Of a DNA stretch of 60,000 nucleotides, positions 1-12,540 are shown piece after piece. Source of the DNA: Lingula anatina (Eukaryota; Brachiopoda; Lingulata; Lingulida; Lingulidae); NCBI RefSeq assembly GCF_001039355.2, contig NW_019774736.1:188001-248000 (forward strand), read 5' to 3'. A program made the position numbers and the translations under genes. Positions within the stretch are counted from its first letter, which is position 1, and every line of letters starts with the position of its first letter. The notes beneath the pieces were generated by a model. It saw only the letters and a program-made list of their open reading frames with translations. It did no database searches and was not told the DNA's origin.

Positions 1-147
1 ATAGTTGACCTTACAAAACAACGGCATAATTTAGCACATGGTCCCCAAATAAGACAAATAAAACAATACAATTAATTGTCTCTTTGGTGCAAGCCATTTT
101 CATTGCACAACACTTCACTCAATTCACGATTAATCGGGAAAACTTAC

Positions 148-670
148 CTTCTCCATCCAGACACACGGCAGATTCTCCCACTGCAGATACACGTGTCACA
201 CCATCAGAGAGGTAGTCTGAGCACAGTGTTACATTTCCTATCTCACTGGCCTCAGAATACGCAGTTTTGCCAATTGAGGCAAAATCTTCTTCGTATGGGA
301 AGATGATACCAACGTTGTCTGAGATAAAAAAAAGCATTTATCTGATAATTTTTTATCTATATGTTTTGAGCGTATTTGATTTTTGAAAAAAAAAACATGT
401 TTACGACTCTTTTGTCCCTTTCATAATGATATTTGCAATCAAATGCAGATACGTTATAACTCATACCTGGCGCTTCACATCTGCAGGCACTGATACTAAA
501 GTTGTATGGGAAGCAGGAAATTGGTCCAACTTCGTTATCTGGCCCATAGCGAATATAATATATTGCCGGGTCTTCCAGAACATTCACCAGTGTATTGCCA
601 GCGTTGTCTGTGCATTCCTCTGGAAGGTACACGTGAAATGATAGTAGCATATATTGCATTTAAAAGTTTG

Positions 671-707
<37 letters not shown>

Positions 708-3502
708 ACCTGACATAAATAAATTACCTGTAAATTTACCAGGCAGTTCTAAAAATGACAAAATTATTCATCAGTATTGCAACCCACACTTAGGCAAATA
801 TACTGTGAAAATAATGCATTTTGCAAAGACTTATCGATTGCCTTACAACAGGATAAGGAGACCAAGAATTAACAGTTCAGTGTCCCCAAACTGTATTTTA
901 AAGGAAAACTACATAGTTTTCTAAAGCTCTTTTGATAATAGCATGCCAACGTATATTTTCTTATAAAGAGACTTACGGTCTAATGTATAGTCGGGGAGTG
1001 AGTCAGGCTGTGTAGTCGTCTTTTGGGTGGCTGGAATGAAAGGAGAGATATGTTTATTTATAATGCAAACACTTGAGATGAAACTCTCAGAGCTTCACAC
1101 ACATTTTGCCTTACTCTCTGAAACAAACTGTATCGGAGGATTTGCAGAAAACGACGTGCGTCAATGACACTGATTATATAACGTATTTACTTACGGAATG
1201 GGCAGTGCGGGGTGCCCATGGGTGGCTTAGGTGCGGTACCTTTGCAGATTGCTCTTGGATCGTCACAACGGGCACATGTTTGCATGTCTTGGTCCCACAC
1301 TGTTCCGATTGAGCAGTTGCGTTCAATAACATCATACATCCAGCCGTCTGGGCCTCTCTCGGGACGTCTGATACACACCCAATAGGACGTACAGCTGTAG
1401 GGATTCAGTACATATCCAAGGGCTCCATTTTCGGTCAGAGGACCACCATTGACAACACACTTGCCGCAGTGCTCTGAAAAAATATAACAAAAAATGGACC
1501 TCTATCATTTAAAATTATTACAACTGACAGACAAACAGACAGACAGAATGACCCAACAACACAAAAAGGAGCGGATTAAGGTAATATTGTCTTATGCACT
1601 AAAGCACTTTCTTTTAGGCAAATATAGGGCCTATTGAATGTGGTATCTTGTTGCATTAAGAACGATTAAAGTAGAAGTACAATGAAATATCAGTCTCTTC
1701 TAATCTGTTATGTGTAATAAGAAATTAAATAAAAAAGGGAAAACAAAAATAACTCTCATTACGTGCACACTTATAAATGCTAGGCCACGTGATTTGAGTG
1801 GTCTTATGCATCAAAATAAGAAGTGTATTCTTACCAAAATTCACATCAAATGTTATAGAAACGCAATACGTCGGTACTTTTAATTTTAATTTTAAAAGTA
1901 AAAAAACACTCTTTCCTTTTATCATTTTTGTGATAAATTACCATTGTTAGAAGAAAGAGCATGGAGAAGCCTGGTCTACTGGTAAATGCTTAAATGAAAG
2001 AAACACTAAGCATCAATCAATGATGACGTGTCAGATAATTGTTCTGGAATAAAGGAGCATCATTATTCATAAAGTTTTAAGAAACCTAAATGAAATACTT
2101 ACTATCGATATCCACAGAAACCGGAGGCACGTAAGGAGTGGTAGTCGTTGGGGTGGTTGTGGTTGTTGGAGCCCTGGTTGTGGTGGTCCTTGGGGTAGTG
2201 GTAGTAGTAATGGTGGTAGGTCTTGGGGTGGTTGTGGTTGTGGTTGTCGTAGTGGTAGTTGTCGGGGCAGCTGGAACCGTCACGACTAAAAACAAACATA
2301 ACCAGTATGATTTATTGATTTTATTGAAAAATTAATGAAAAGTAATATGAATAGATGGACAGGCACATGTCGTTAATTCATAGAGACGAAAATGACAAAG
2401 AAAACAAAACAAATAGACATATTTTATTTGCTTTAAAAAATGAACATTGCTTTTAAGTAAATGATGAAGAAGGAAGGAATAGAACACATGTATAAGAGCT
2501 GCTTACCGCTTGTACAAATAGATCTTGAAATGTTATTCCGAATGTCAAACAGTTCCTCAAAATTTTTCACAACGAAAACCTTTTTGTCATCTGTTGCAGC
2601 AGCTCTTAATTCATCTACATTGACCTGTAATGGACAATGACAGACAGACTGTTGAATCAAACTTAGGAAAAAACGCTACTGCCAAAGTTGCTTTTGAATA
2701 TCGATTTTAAGACAGGCATGATACTCTTAGTCGATATTAACCAAGGGGATGTTTTAAATTTCTAAAAGTAAGTACATTTAAGAACGTTGTTTTCTTATGA
2801 GTAGTTTTCATATTTACATGTGTGCCAATTCCAATGGCATAAACGATGTTATCTTCCTTTTTTAGTTGTCTGGATGCAACCAGAGTTCTATCCGGGTATG
2901 ATGATTCACCATCTGTCATCAGCACAGCAATATTGGTGATGTTAGGTCTGTCCCCAGCATTATAGTTGAAGACCTGTACCCTGGCTCGAGAAAGGGCCAA
3001 ATGGGTGGAAGTCGAGCCAGGCTTATACTTCACCTTATCGACAGCTTTAAGAACATCCCCTTTTTTCCCATATCTTTTCAAATTAAATTGCAGAGAAGAG
3101 GAAGAGGAAAATGTTACAAGCGCCACTCTAACATACTCAGGGCCTACATCAAAGCCATTGACCATCTCTTTCACAAACCGCATTTCTGTCGTGAATTGTT
3201 CTTGTCCCAAACTATCAGAAGAATCAATCAGGAATGCGATGTCTGCTTCACCTCTACAAGCTAAGCAAAAAAGTGTTAAATACACACTTTTCAAGTTCCT
3301 AACACCAAATATAAACGATTCGCATTGTTAAATATATGACACACCTTTTTGTCTAACATTTAATCAAGCTAATCAGTATGTTTATTTCAAGGTTAAATAA
3401 TTTGATGATTGTTAATATATACTTACCAGTTTGAACGTCCTGAGATGCTGCAATTCCAATAAAAATGACCATAACGACAACGGACATCACGTTGTCAAAC
3501 AT
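148..3502 (-). CDS. Pif-like shell-matrix protein, copy A (5' eight coding exons; 3' end outside window)
   Basis: Predicted secreted matrix protein. Coding exons, in transcript order: 3427-3502, 2818-3260, 2507-2624, 2103-2285, 1195-1473, 977-1030, 467-619, 148-318; at least 492 aa. Start chosen at 3502 because a hydrophobic signal peptide (VVVMVIFIGIAAS) follows. Exons 2-3 form a von Willebrand A domain with an intact MIDAS (DSSDS, STSTH, MTDGES). Exon 4 is a Thr-rich, probably O-glycosylated linker ending TPYVPP. Exon 5 is a nine-cysteine peritrophin-like chitin-binding module; exons 7-8 add a second Cys-containing block leading into LamG, whose remaining exons lie left of position 1. VWA is clearly diverged from copies B and C, while exons 4-8 are almost identical to them, which suggests gene conversion. 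VWA plus chitin-binding plus LamG is the Pif/BMSP architecture of mollusc shell proteins; the role in mineralisation is inferred. A non-mineral cuticular matrix role is the alternative. Confidence 0.85.
671..699. repeat. (AC)n microsatellite
   Basis: Simple repeat in intron 6 of copy A, followed by a short (AT)n stretch. Confidence 0.95.
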
Positions 3503-3514
3503 CTTGTGCAGAAT

Positions 3515-5450
3515 CTAGGGGTAAATTTACCATTCTTAACGTAAATAGTGTAATACCTAAGGTCAGATGTATTTTAAATAGAGGTCTGAAACGGTATCTA
3601 ATAGATTTCCTCGCGCAAAGAAAGATATAAATCGAAAGCCTGTGAATTTTTCAAACTGAGTTTTTACCTCATCTAATATCACTACAATTAAACGACACAT
3701 TATTTCAAAATTTTTAAATGATGCTCCTTTTCATTATAACTTAGTGCGTGTTCAAACCAAATATGACCAAGCCTGGATAGTCATCTTACTTTATGCCTCC
3801 AACGCCGAAAAACAGTCCAATTACACCAGTAAAAGTCTGCAGTTTTTAAATAGTCTGGGATGATCTCCAGGACATAAATTACATGCAAATTTCATTTTTT
3901 AATAACTCAGATAGCCCTAACCTGATCTTTAACTCTGGAAATAAGCAATTTTAGCCAACTTCTATTGGTTAACATTCGCATGGTACCCATTTTGGTAAAA
4001 ATTAGAATTCCAGAAATGCATGGCGAATGATAAAGAGGCGGGCTTATAGTTTCAACGTCTGGTGCATCTTGCAAAGTAGTTTAAAATGTCCACTTTTTTG
4101 GTTTTTCCTCCTACAAAACTATGAGAGATAATATCTTAATGTGGTTGTAAAATTTCTTTTGATAAAGCTATTTAACCACCTTATGTTTTTATGTAGCGGT
4201 TTTGGCAATTTTGTTTCTAAAAATTAGGCTACCCACAAGGAGTCTATCATTTTTACAGTCTGATCACACCTTTAAAAACAGATCATTGTAGAGCATGCAC
4301 ATGGTGTTACATAATTAGGTAGAGTTTTTTTTTTACTTTGTAGTACATGTATATTAAAGAAGTCAAGGACCACCTCATATTTTGAGCATTTCATTATGCT
4401 GTAGATGAGGTCAACATTTGGGGAAAACTAACTGATGGAAGGCACTTAACACAGATATACGTTTCCTAAGCATGTATTTAACAAGCCGTGCACGGGAATT
4501 TTAATTGCTAGCTCTCGAATAAAGACATCTTAACAGTTGTGCCAAATGTGAGGTTGAAACATTATAGGGTGAACGTGGGGTCAAACAGATTTCAAATTAT
4601 TTTAATGAAATTCAATGGGTACCACTAATGTCTAGCGTTCTCTGCAGCTATCCAACTGGTAAAACGCAAACTTTCGATACTGTCCTTAAATGGCCCCCAA
4701 TCTGCTTGCAACTAAACGTGACAATGAAAGGTGTTAATCACTTAAATGGCTGGCAACTAAAAGCATGTAGTTGGTGCATGCATTTAAATTTTAATGTCTC
4801 TTGCAGCACAGCTTCGTTTTTGTCTGTGTAGAATTTTCAACAATTTTTACAAAAAGGAAAAAACAATGTGTCCAAATGTTCGTACGGCAAATATGAACGA
4901 AATAAATCTTAATGAAAAGGGCTTGAAATGTGCATCAAGTCAAGGAGTGATCCAAAGGTTTTAGCGCAGAGGGGGTGTAGTTGTAGAAGTACTGATCTTG
5001 TTAGAAGCTGAACACCTTACCTCATTACCATTAAGTGCACATGAAGAACTTTTGGACGATGCGCCTTGTCTCCTTCATCGGCAGAATTGAGTGCCCATAT
5101 CCGCTGCAAAGTCACGTAGGCCATCCTTGATATTTTAACTGCAACAGATATAAGGTTTGCGTGAACTTCCAAAGTTTATAGTGAATTTTTTTTATAAATC
5201 GTGAAGAGTAGATGACATGGTCAAAATGACACGTGTGAATTATAAGTTCATAAATTCCAAGCACGTTTATCTTCAGACGGTGGTTATCCCTTATTTATAC
5301 AATGCGACAGTTGAGATGAATAAACAGTTATTTGATTTTAGTCATTCTACATTTATAGGTACCTGCAGAAAAGGCTGCAATTATCTTTCGGCGATATTTT
5401 CCAATTCCCCATAACAAGTAATCGAAAGTGCTACATTTTCAGATACTTAC
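3515..5450 (-). other. 5' UTR intron of copy A, no gene seen
   Basis: About 1.9 kb of AT-rich DNA between the proposed non-coding first exon and the coding start. Short open frames (for example 4628-4831 plus) lack recognisable domains, splice partners or codon bias. I see no transposon ends or RNA gene. Confidence 0.4.
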
Positions 5451-5540
5451 CTAAAATTGTCAGCTGCATATAGTAGGCACGCCCAGACTTGTCTGGAGAA
5501 ATCATAAGAAAGCTGATGTATTCTTTTTAAGTCCTAATCA
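5451..5540 (-). promoter_or_regulatory. Copy A promoter and non-coding first exon
   Basis: On the minus strand a TATA-like TTAAAAAG lies at about 5526-5533, followed about 75 bp downstream by a strong donor (TTTTAG|GTAAGTATC, exon end 5451). It would splice to the acceptor at 3515-3516 twelve bases before the copy A ATG. The arrangement matches copies B and C. The transcription start is not visible. Confidence 0.45.
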
Positions 5541-6253
5541 AAACTCGTAAAAAATCCGTTGTCACAGTTATCTATGGAAACCGGTCATCAGGGACCGTTT
5601 TATTCTTGCGTGTGATACTTATACTTAATAGTGAAAATCATATCCTGTATGCCCTCCACACGACTTGAATTTTCATACTTAAAATTAACTCAAACATATC
5701 CATTCCTACGCGGTTAAATAAATATAACACACGCAAAAATTGTAAAATATTGTCTTTTTTAAAAAATAACGATATTTTAAAACGCGTTTATGCAAAATGT
5801 GGATACTGAAAATATATTACCCGGAAACATTCCACTGGTGATGGAAAATTTATTTCCAATGACATTTTGGGATTCTAAGTTTTTGAATTAAACAAAGCTA
5901 ATATAAGAGATGTACGACCAGTCTCTGTTGCCATGTCAGTCAAACATCATTCGAAAAGTTAATCTTAGATTCGGCATCCAATTTACGTGCGTATAACATG
6001 AAAGCAAATAAATAGATAGAAGAAGTTCCCTTCACCTCCATTTTGTATACTTTAAAACCAGAGACTTTTGTTCATAGCAGTTGGGAGATATGTTCACTCC
6101 ATACTGATTCCCTACAAAATACAACAGCTCCACGGAAATATAACAAAAATGTCTTAAAGACAGTTGATAAGTAGCTCGTTCAATGTCAAAAATGAGTCAC
6201 ATCTCAATAGTATATCTTGACACGTACGGTGGTGCCAACTTGGAGTTCTAAGT
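5541..6253. other. Copy B 3' UTR and A-B spacer
   Basis: About 700 bp between the copy B stop and the copy A promoter, much shorter than the B-C spacer. A minus-strand AATAAA at 5849-5854 is a candidate copy B poly(A) signal. No gene seen. Confidence 0.4.
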
Positions 6254-9200
6254 TTAGATTGTGCAAATTTGTTGAATCTCATCATCATCCAGGACTCTGT
6301 AGTAAACCGAAACCTGAAATAAGAATGCAATATCTTTCAAGCTGTACAGTTATTTGGCCTACCGTTACTTTCTTCTTTTAAATGAAGCTACACTTCCCTC
6401 CTTTTTCGCAGGTTTTAACGCAGTTATATTACCAACCTGGTCAAATTTTCCTTTGAAGTTAGAATCAAAGTTGTCCATAGTTTTATCTTCAAAACAATTG
6501 TTGCCAAGGATCCAGGCAGACTCGGTACGTTTCATTTCACCTGCAACGTGTAAATGACGCATTCTATTATTGAGCAGATAATAAAATCATTTGAACTCGA
6601 ACGGCAGCAAAATTGTAATTTTCAGACAACATAATTTAAAAGTATTATACCTGCAGATCACATAATGGATCAATATTTTGGTCAATTTTTTACATTTGGT
6701 CTGGCTAAGGGAAACATATCGTCCCCTGTTTGGGCCTGTCGCGGTTGTAAAAAGAGCACGAGGTATTCAGCGGAAACGATCAACATAACATAATTTTACC
6801 TCTTGCTTTGACTCTGTCCACGCGCTGACCGTCCAGATACAGTGACATGCGCTTACTGTTGTATGTCATTACCACACAAACCCAGCGACCCTGAGCTCCG
6901 TTAGCCTGACATGAAAATTAATTCATATAAGTACATTTGACGGAACGCCCTGGACAAGTTTTATAATTTTTATTTTCGACCTTACAGCGACTAGTCTAAT
7001 TAAAAAAAATACGGACACAGCTAGATATGGTCTAATCTAAATGGCCTTTTCATTGTGGGGTTAAGCACATGCAAATTATATACCTGTACTTACCACTGAT
7101 ACAGGATCAATTTGGTATGTTCCATTAATTGTTGTCATGCCGACACCAATAGCGCCATTGGAATAGTAGATGTCAATAGTTGGTGGAATATCACATTTAG
7201 CGTTGTTGAGGAGAGCAATCTTTCTGCCGGCCGTATCGACGTCATTATCAAGCCAGTAGAAGAAATGAATGGTGAACGGTGTCTGAGGGGGACTGTTCTT
7301 GAAAGACGGCATTTCAACGTGACCTGGGGAAGATTTTATCATGTCAAATACACTCAGGAGACCGATGCAATGGACATGAATACGTATGAATTCTTTGTGT
7401 ACGCAGACACACACGTCCTTTTTTACTGTATGAGGAGGAGAGAGAAAACCGTTCACCTACCTTCTCCATCCAGACACACGGCAGATTCTCCCACTGCAGA
7501 TACACGTGTCACACCATCAGAGAGGTAGTCTGAGCACAGTGTTACATTTCCTATCTCACTGGCCTCAGAATACGCAATTTTACCAATTGAGGCATAATCT
7601 TCTTCGTATGGGAAGATGATACCAATGCTTTCTGAAATCAAGATAGAGCGAAGTAGGCCTATAGATGAACTGACAAACCACATAAATATAATGTCGTTTA
7701 GGATGTTAATCCGAGTTCAAGACAATTGTAAGGTTTAAATTTACACACGACGCCGTGTATGCATTTAAACACTGTATGGTTAAAGAGAGGTAACTCATAC
7801 CTGGCGCTTCACATCTGCAGGCACTGATACTAAAGTTGTATGGGAAGCAGGAAATTGGTCCTACATCGTTATCTGGCCCATAGCGAATATAATATATTGC
7901 TGCATCCTCTATCACATTCACCATCGTATTGCCAACAGCATCTACGCATTCCTCTGGAATAATTATATAAATTGGCGCTAGAAACACACAACACTTCTAT
8001 TTATCTACTTTTTAAAAAAATTTATTTAGCTTATGATGCTAACAAGCCCTGCTTTTCCATTTTCTCTTTTCAGTGATCGTGAAACAGATATTGTGAATTA
8101 TAGGGAAATTTCCGTTATTTTTTCTAGTTGTCGCGTGTATTTACTTTTACTGTATTTGGGAAACTTACGGTCCAAGGTATAAGAAGGCTCAGGGAAAGGT
8201 GGCGTGGTAGTTTTTTGTTCAGCTGAAATCAGAATTAGGCTTTTTGATATGAGTGCATTTTAAACATAAATCCAATTCGAAGCCAAAGTGTTCTGCAAAA
8301 TTTCTGAAGCTTTTTAAATGTACTGAAAGACAATAAAATCGTACTTAAATGATTAACTTAAGCTGTGATTTGAGCTGTACTGAATTGTTTCGTACTTACT
8401 ATTGCCCAAAGCTTAAATACTAAAATACTTATGTAATTAATTTGTGTGGTCACAAGTACGTTGTGCTTATTTCAAAGCATCTTCAGGTACTTACGGAATG
8501 GACAGTGCGGGGTGCCCATAGGTGGCTTCGGTGCAGTATCTTTGCAGATTGCTCTTGGATCGTCACAACGGGCGCATGTTTGCATGTCTTGATCCCACAC
8601 TGTTCCGATTGAGCAGTTGCGTTCAATAACATCATACATCCAGCCGTCTGGGCCTCTCTCGGGACGTCTGATACACACCCAATAGGACGTACAGCTGTAG
8701 GGATTCAGTACATATCCAAGGGCTCCATTTTCGGTTAGAGGACCACCATTGACAACACACTTGCCGCAATGCTCTGAAAAAATATTACAAAAAGAGACAT
8801 CAGTGTATTTTTAATTTTTTAAGCTGGCTGGCAAAAAGACAGACAGACAGAGAGGCAGACGAAAACCTACACGCCAACATCTTACTACATAAAAAAGAGT
8901 TACGTCAAGTAAATATTGCATAATGTACAAATCCAAAGCACTTGCATTATTATGTTTTGCTCATGTCTTTAGATAAAGATTGTGTGTTTTATGTGCATCA
9001 GATACAACTGCAGTAGAAATACGATTAAGAGTGCCCGACCCAAGCTGCAAGAAAATGCCAGGGCCATTTGCTGCGGGTACAGTTAAATAAAATCAGATTC
9101 ATTTCACTTTGAAAGGTAAAACAACCAAACTAAAATCCCTGACCAGCCGCACGTTTTAAAATCCTGGCCCACCTATTTGTGGAGGTTTCCTGTATGAGAA

Positions 9201-10296
9201 TAAGCTGTGCATTCTATCCAGATTTCACATGCAAATAAACGCGTTATATAAATGTGAAATTTAAACCTTAAAAGTAAAAGTTCCCATGTCCCATATACAC
9301 AGCCTGTGTAACAACAGTTTTAATCAAGCAAAGAAAGTTTCATTTAAGATGCCCCGTGTCTCAAATATTGCCTTAAATGCATGAAAATCTTGTAGAATCT
9401 TGTGGAACCTGAAATTTCTCACCATTAATACTATTCACCAAGATGAGAATAACGTTATCCAAACAACGTCATATAGCACAAAACGTCAATGAGAACAACG
9501 TAAGACCTAGCAAAAATTATTTTCTTCGATTACGCTGATAGTAAAAGAATTACACCAGAAAGAATAAACAATGTGCTTGAGCTAATAATTTTAATGTGAA
9601 CGTAACATTATAATTAGTAGTTGACGGCATTATAATTAGTAGTAGTCGCTCAAAATTATTTTGGCTAAGACGACTTTAACCACATGTAACAGGGGCGGAT
9701 TTAGGCCGTCTTCTGGGTCTTCAAGAAGACGGTCAGATTTTCAAGTTTACATTGACTGATATCTATTTTTTCTGTCGGAAGACGGTCAAATATGTAGGAT
9801 GGATCAGCAAAGATAATTTGGAAGGCTGTCAGAAAATATCTCTGGATCCGCCCCTGTGTAACATTGACGCTAGGTGTTATGATAAGGCCTAGACCATAAT
9901 AGAGACCAAGAATTGAATTGGACAAAAGGTCCGCCATAAGTCACACATCTGCATTTCAATGGGGCTAAAAACACTTACCGTCGATATCCACAGTAACAGG
10001 AGGCACGTAAGGAGTGGTGGTCGTTGGAGTAGTTGTGGTTGTTGGAGCCCTGGTTGTAGTGGTCCTTCGGGTAGTGGTGGTAGGTTCGCGAGTGGTGGTA
10101 GTAGGTCTTGGAGTTGTTGTTGTAGTGGTGGTGTTTGGCAATAATGTCACAACTGTGAAATGAAATTAGTTGAAATAAGTCAGTATCACACAATAATCAT
10201 TGCAAAGTATTTTGGAATGGAAGGGGTTAACAGAATTAATCTACCAGTACAGACATATATAATACATGAACATAATAATCACACTTTTGGCACCTG

Positions 10297-10329
<33 letters not shown>

Positions 10330-11524
10330 ATAGGCCTACATATAATAAGTTAACTTGCTTACCGCTTGTGCAGATGGCATCTGCAATTCTAGATCTGAAC
10401 TGCAACAGTTGTTCAAAACTGGTGACAATGAAGACTTTGTCTGAATCTGTGGCCATCAGAGCAAGCTCATCCTCATTTAACTAGGAAAAATATACAAAAA
10501 CATGAAGGGTTATTCAGTATAATTTTTGACAAGTTTGTAAACGAACTCTAAGAAAAAAAGGCTGGAATGATATACAATATTATACATATCGTTAAGCAGC
10601 GTTTTACCTCTTTACCAATTCCAATAGCGTATACAATGGCTTGCCTCTTCAGCATTTCGGCAGCTATTTTGGTTCTGTCAGGGAACGTTGACGCGCCATC
10701 AGTCAGTATAATAGCGATGTTGACAATGCCTCTTCTGTCACCAGGTGGGACAAATAGTTGTAATCTCGCACGGCTAAGACCAAGATGCGTAGCTGTAGCC
10801 CCAGGTGTAAACGGGACATCATCAACTGCTTTAAGGAGACCAGCCTGTGTTGGATGTTCATTAAGCTTAAAGCGCAAGTCCGAAGACGATGCAAATGTCA
10901 CCATTCCCACTCTGACGTTGTCCGGACCAATATCAAAACCACGGACCATACGTGAAACGAAATCCATTTCGGTTTTGAAATCAGCTTCTCCAAGACTGTC
11001 GGACGAATCAACCAGAAATGCAAGATCGGCCTCACCACGACATACTAAAATATGAAGATAAAAACAATGTCATACATATATTTGTCATGCAGCATACCAA
11101 ACACATATTTGTTATGTATAATATACTTTTTATGAACAAATAGTAAAGGAAGCTCTGCAGCATTTTATGGCCAAGTATCGTTAATACTTGATAAGAAATT
11201 GTAGTCTCTAGTCAGATAACTCTTTCATTGAGTATATTTGAGTTTACAACTTTCTAGATGGCCAAAGTCTTATGAAATTATAGATGAAGTAAGGACAATT
11301 CGGTCTTATTTTTGCGACAAATTATCACAAATGTTCTCTTTTATATAATTTACATTACATTTTAGGGATTTGATCATCTAAACTGTAGTTTTTTCACCAT
11401 TTGTAAAAAATATTAGAAAAATTAAAGCGGTAAAATTTTACCTACCTGTGATAACTTCTTGAGCTCTAGCAGACTGACAAATAAGGGCCACGCCCAAGAC
11501 GGACAACAGCAGTCTTATCTGCAT
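6254..11524 (-). CDS. Pif-like shell-matrix protein, copy B (complete, 654 aa)
   Basis: Complete 12-exon gene: 11446-11524, 10608-11044, 10363-10480, 9979-10152, 8495-8773, 8169-8222, 7801-7953, 7461-7631, 7094-7323, 6800-6905, 6437-6540, 6254-6313 (stop TAA). Residues 1-21 are a signal peptide (MQIRLLLSVLGVALICQSARA). About 27-212 is a VWA domain with the MIDAS triad DSSDS, TATH and LTDGAS. About 212-270 is a Thr/Pro/Arg-rich linker. About 270-362 is the Cys-rich chitin-binding module (WMYDVIERNC, CDDPRAIC). About 381-431 is a second Cys block with YYIRYGPDN. About 432-654 is a LamG/concanavalin-like domain (FTIHFFYWLDND, GRWVCVVMTYN, LYLDGQ) ending ICTI. Exon lengths equal those of copy C exactly, so this is a young tandem duplicate. 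Secretion and chitin binding follow from the domains; matrix assembly is inferred. Intron 4 carries a hAT-like insertion absent from copy C. Confidence 0.9.
9690..9856. mobile_element. hAT-like MITE in intron 4 of copy B
   Basis: A 167-bp element with terminal inverted repeats CAGGGGCGGATTTAG and CTGGATCCGCCCCTG, the ends typical of animal hAT-type non-autonomous elements. TGTAAC flanks both sides (9685-9690 and 9857-9862), overlapping the terminal C, so the exact target duplication is ambiguous. The homologous intron of copy C (17938-18989) lacks it, consistent with insertion after the B/C duplication. Confidence 0.8.
10297..10329. repeat. (TCTA)n microsatellite in copy B intron 3
   Basis: About eight TCTA units. 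A shorter run (19307-19323) occupies the corresponding intron of copy C, so the repeat predates the duplication and changed length afterwards. Confidence 0.95.
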
Positions 11525-12159
11525 AGTGAGATCAGTTACTGGAACATTAAATATAGATTAACGAACAAATTGGAACTATTTTTATGTGATGTTTAATAAA
11601 TAAAAACAAAAAGCCATAATTTATTTTTCATATTTTTGGTACCCACGAGTTCAACCTTTCGATTTCGAATTGTATTATTTGTTTTGAGTGCCGTTAAAAC
11701 GTTTAGAAAATTTTGAATTTTAAAGTTTTCAATTCCAAATGTTAGGTGGGTTTTTAAGTGTAACTGACACAACTGAAATAAAAAATAATTGAAAAATGAA
11801 ATTTAAAAGTTTGACAGATATCTTTTCAATGAACATCACTAATGAAATTCTTTGGATATTTTTTACTCTGAGATTAACATAAAAACTTCTTATTTAAAAT
11901 AATGGTGGTTAAAGACTATTGGAATTGTTCGTCAGCACATTTTCGTTTATTATTAAGTTTTCATAAAATAATATATTGCAAGTATGATATTTCAGTCAAG
12001 TCAATAGGTATCGTGCGCACTAAAGCTTTTGGAGCACACAGTGAAGAGATGACAAGTTGACGCGTTTACCGAGCAGATAGGTAAAATGTTATCTGGTAAG
12101 CAATTAAATACATGTATTTTTATGACATCCTTATTTCATCGTTTCATACTTAACATGAA

Positions 12160-12473
12160 AAATGTTGAAATACTAAATATAAATCAATAAAAAACATTTC
12201 ATTAAAATTATATCACTACATACAATGACTAGAGAAAAGAAAGAATTTTACATTTAAGTAAAAAAAAAGGTGTGGTAAGGACCGACTTACCAGTTGAAAT
12301 GATGAATAGATTTACATAAAATTGTTGAAATGCTAATTATATATGAATAACAAAACATTTCATTAAAATTATTTCACTATATAACTTACCATGAGAAAAG
12401 AAAGAAATTTTGCATTTAAGGAAAAAATCATTGTGATAAAGACCAACTTACCAGTCGAAATGATGAAGGCAGA
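12160..12473. repeat. Tandem duplication (about 150 bp x 2) in the copy B leader
   Basis: Two diverged direct copies, about 12160-12311 and 12321-12473, share the core AACATTTCATTAAAATTAT, then AGAAAAGAAAGAA, CATTTAAG and the end ACTTACCAGT..GAAATGATGAA. Each therefore carries a copy of the minus-strand splice donor of the non-coding exon. Only the second copy continues into the GC-richer promoter. Confidence 0.75.
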
Positions 12474-12539
12474 CGGTCAGTGTGGGTCTGATTACACAGC
12501 GGGTGTGCCGTCACCTCACACGCGCAATCAGCTTTTAAG
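12452..12539 (-). promoter_or_regulatory. Copy B promoter and non-coding first exon
   Basis: Minus-strand TTAAAAGC (12531-12538) is a TATA-like box. About 80 bp downstream lies the donor GACTG|GTAAGTTG (exon end 12452), which would join the acceptor CCAG about 18 bases before the copy B ATG. The same octamer occurs at copy C. A diverged duplicate of the donor lies at about 12,292. Confidence 0.5.
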
Positions 12540-12540
12540 C

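Noticed and set aside
7112-7528. Plus-strand 138-residue open frame
   Set aside because: It is antisense to LamG exon 9 and exon 8 of copy B and recurs at copy C (16171-16449) only because the exons are duplicated; no domain or splice logic.
9959-10144. Plus-strand Gly/Ser-rich frame, and matching frames at 2138-2335
   Set aside because: Antisense shadow of the Thr-rich exon 4 of the Pif-like genes; the low-complexity codons keep the other frames open.
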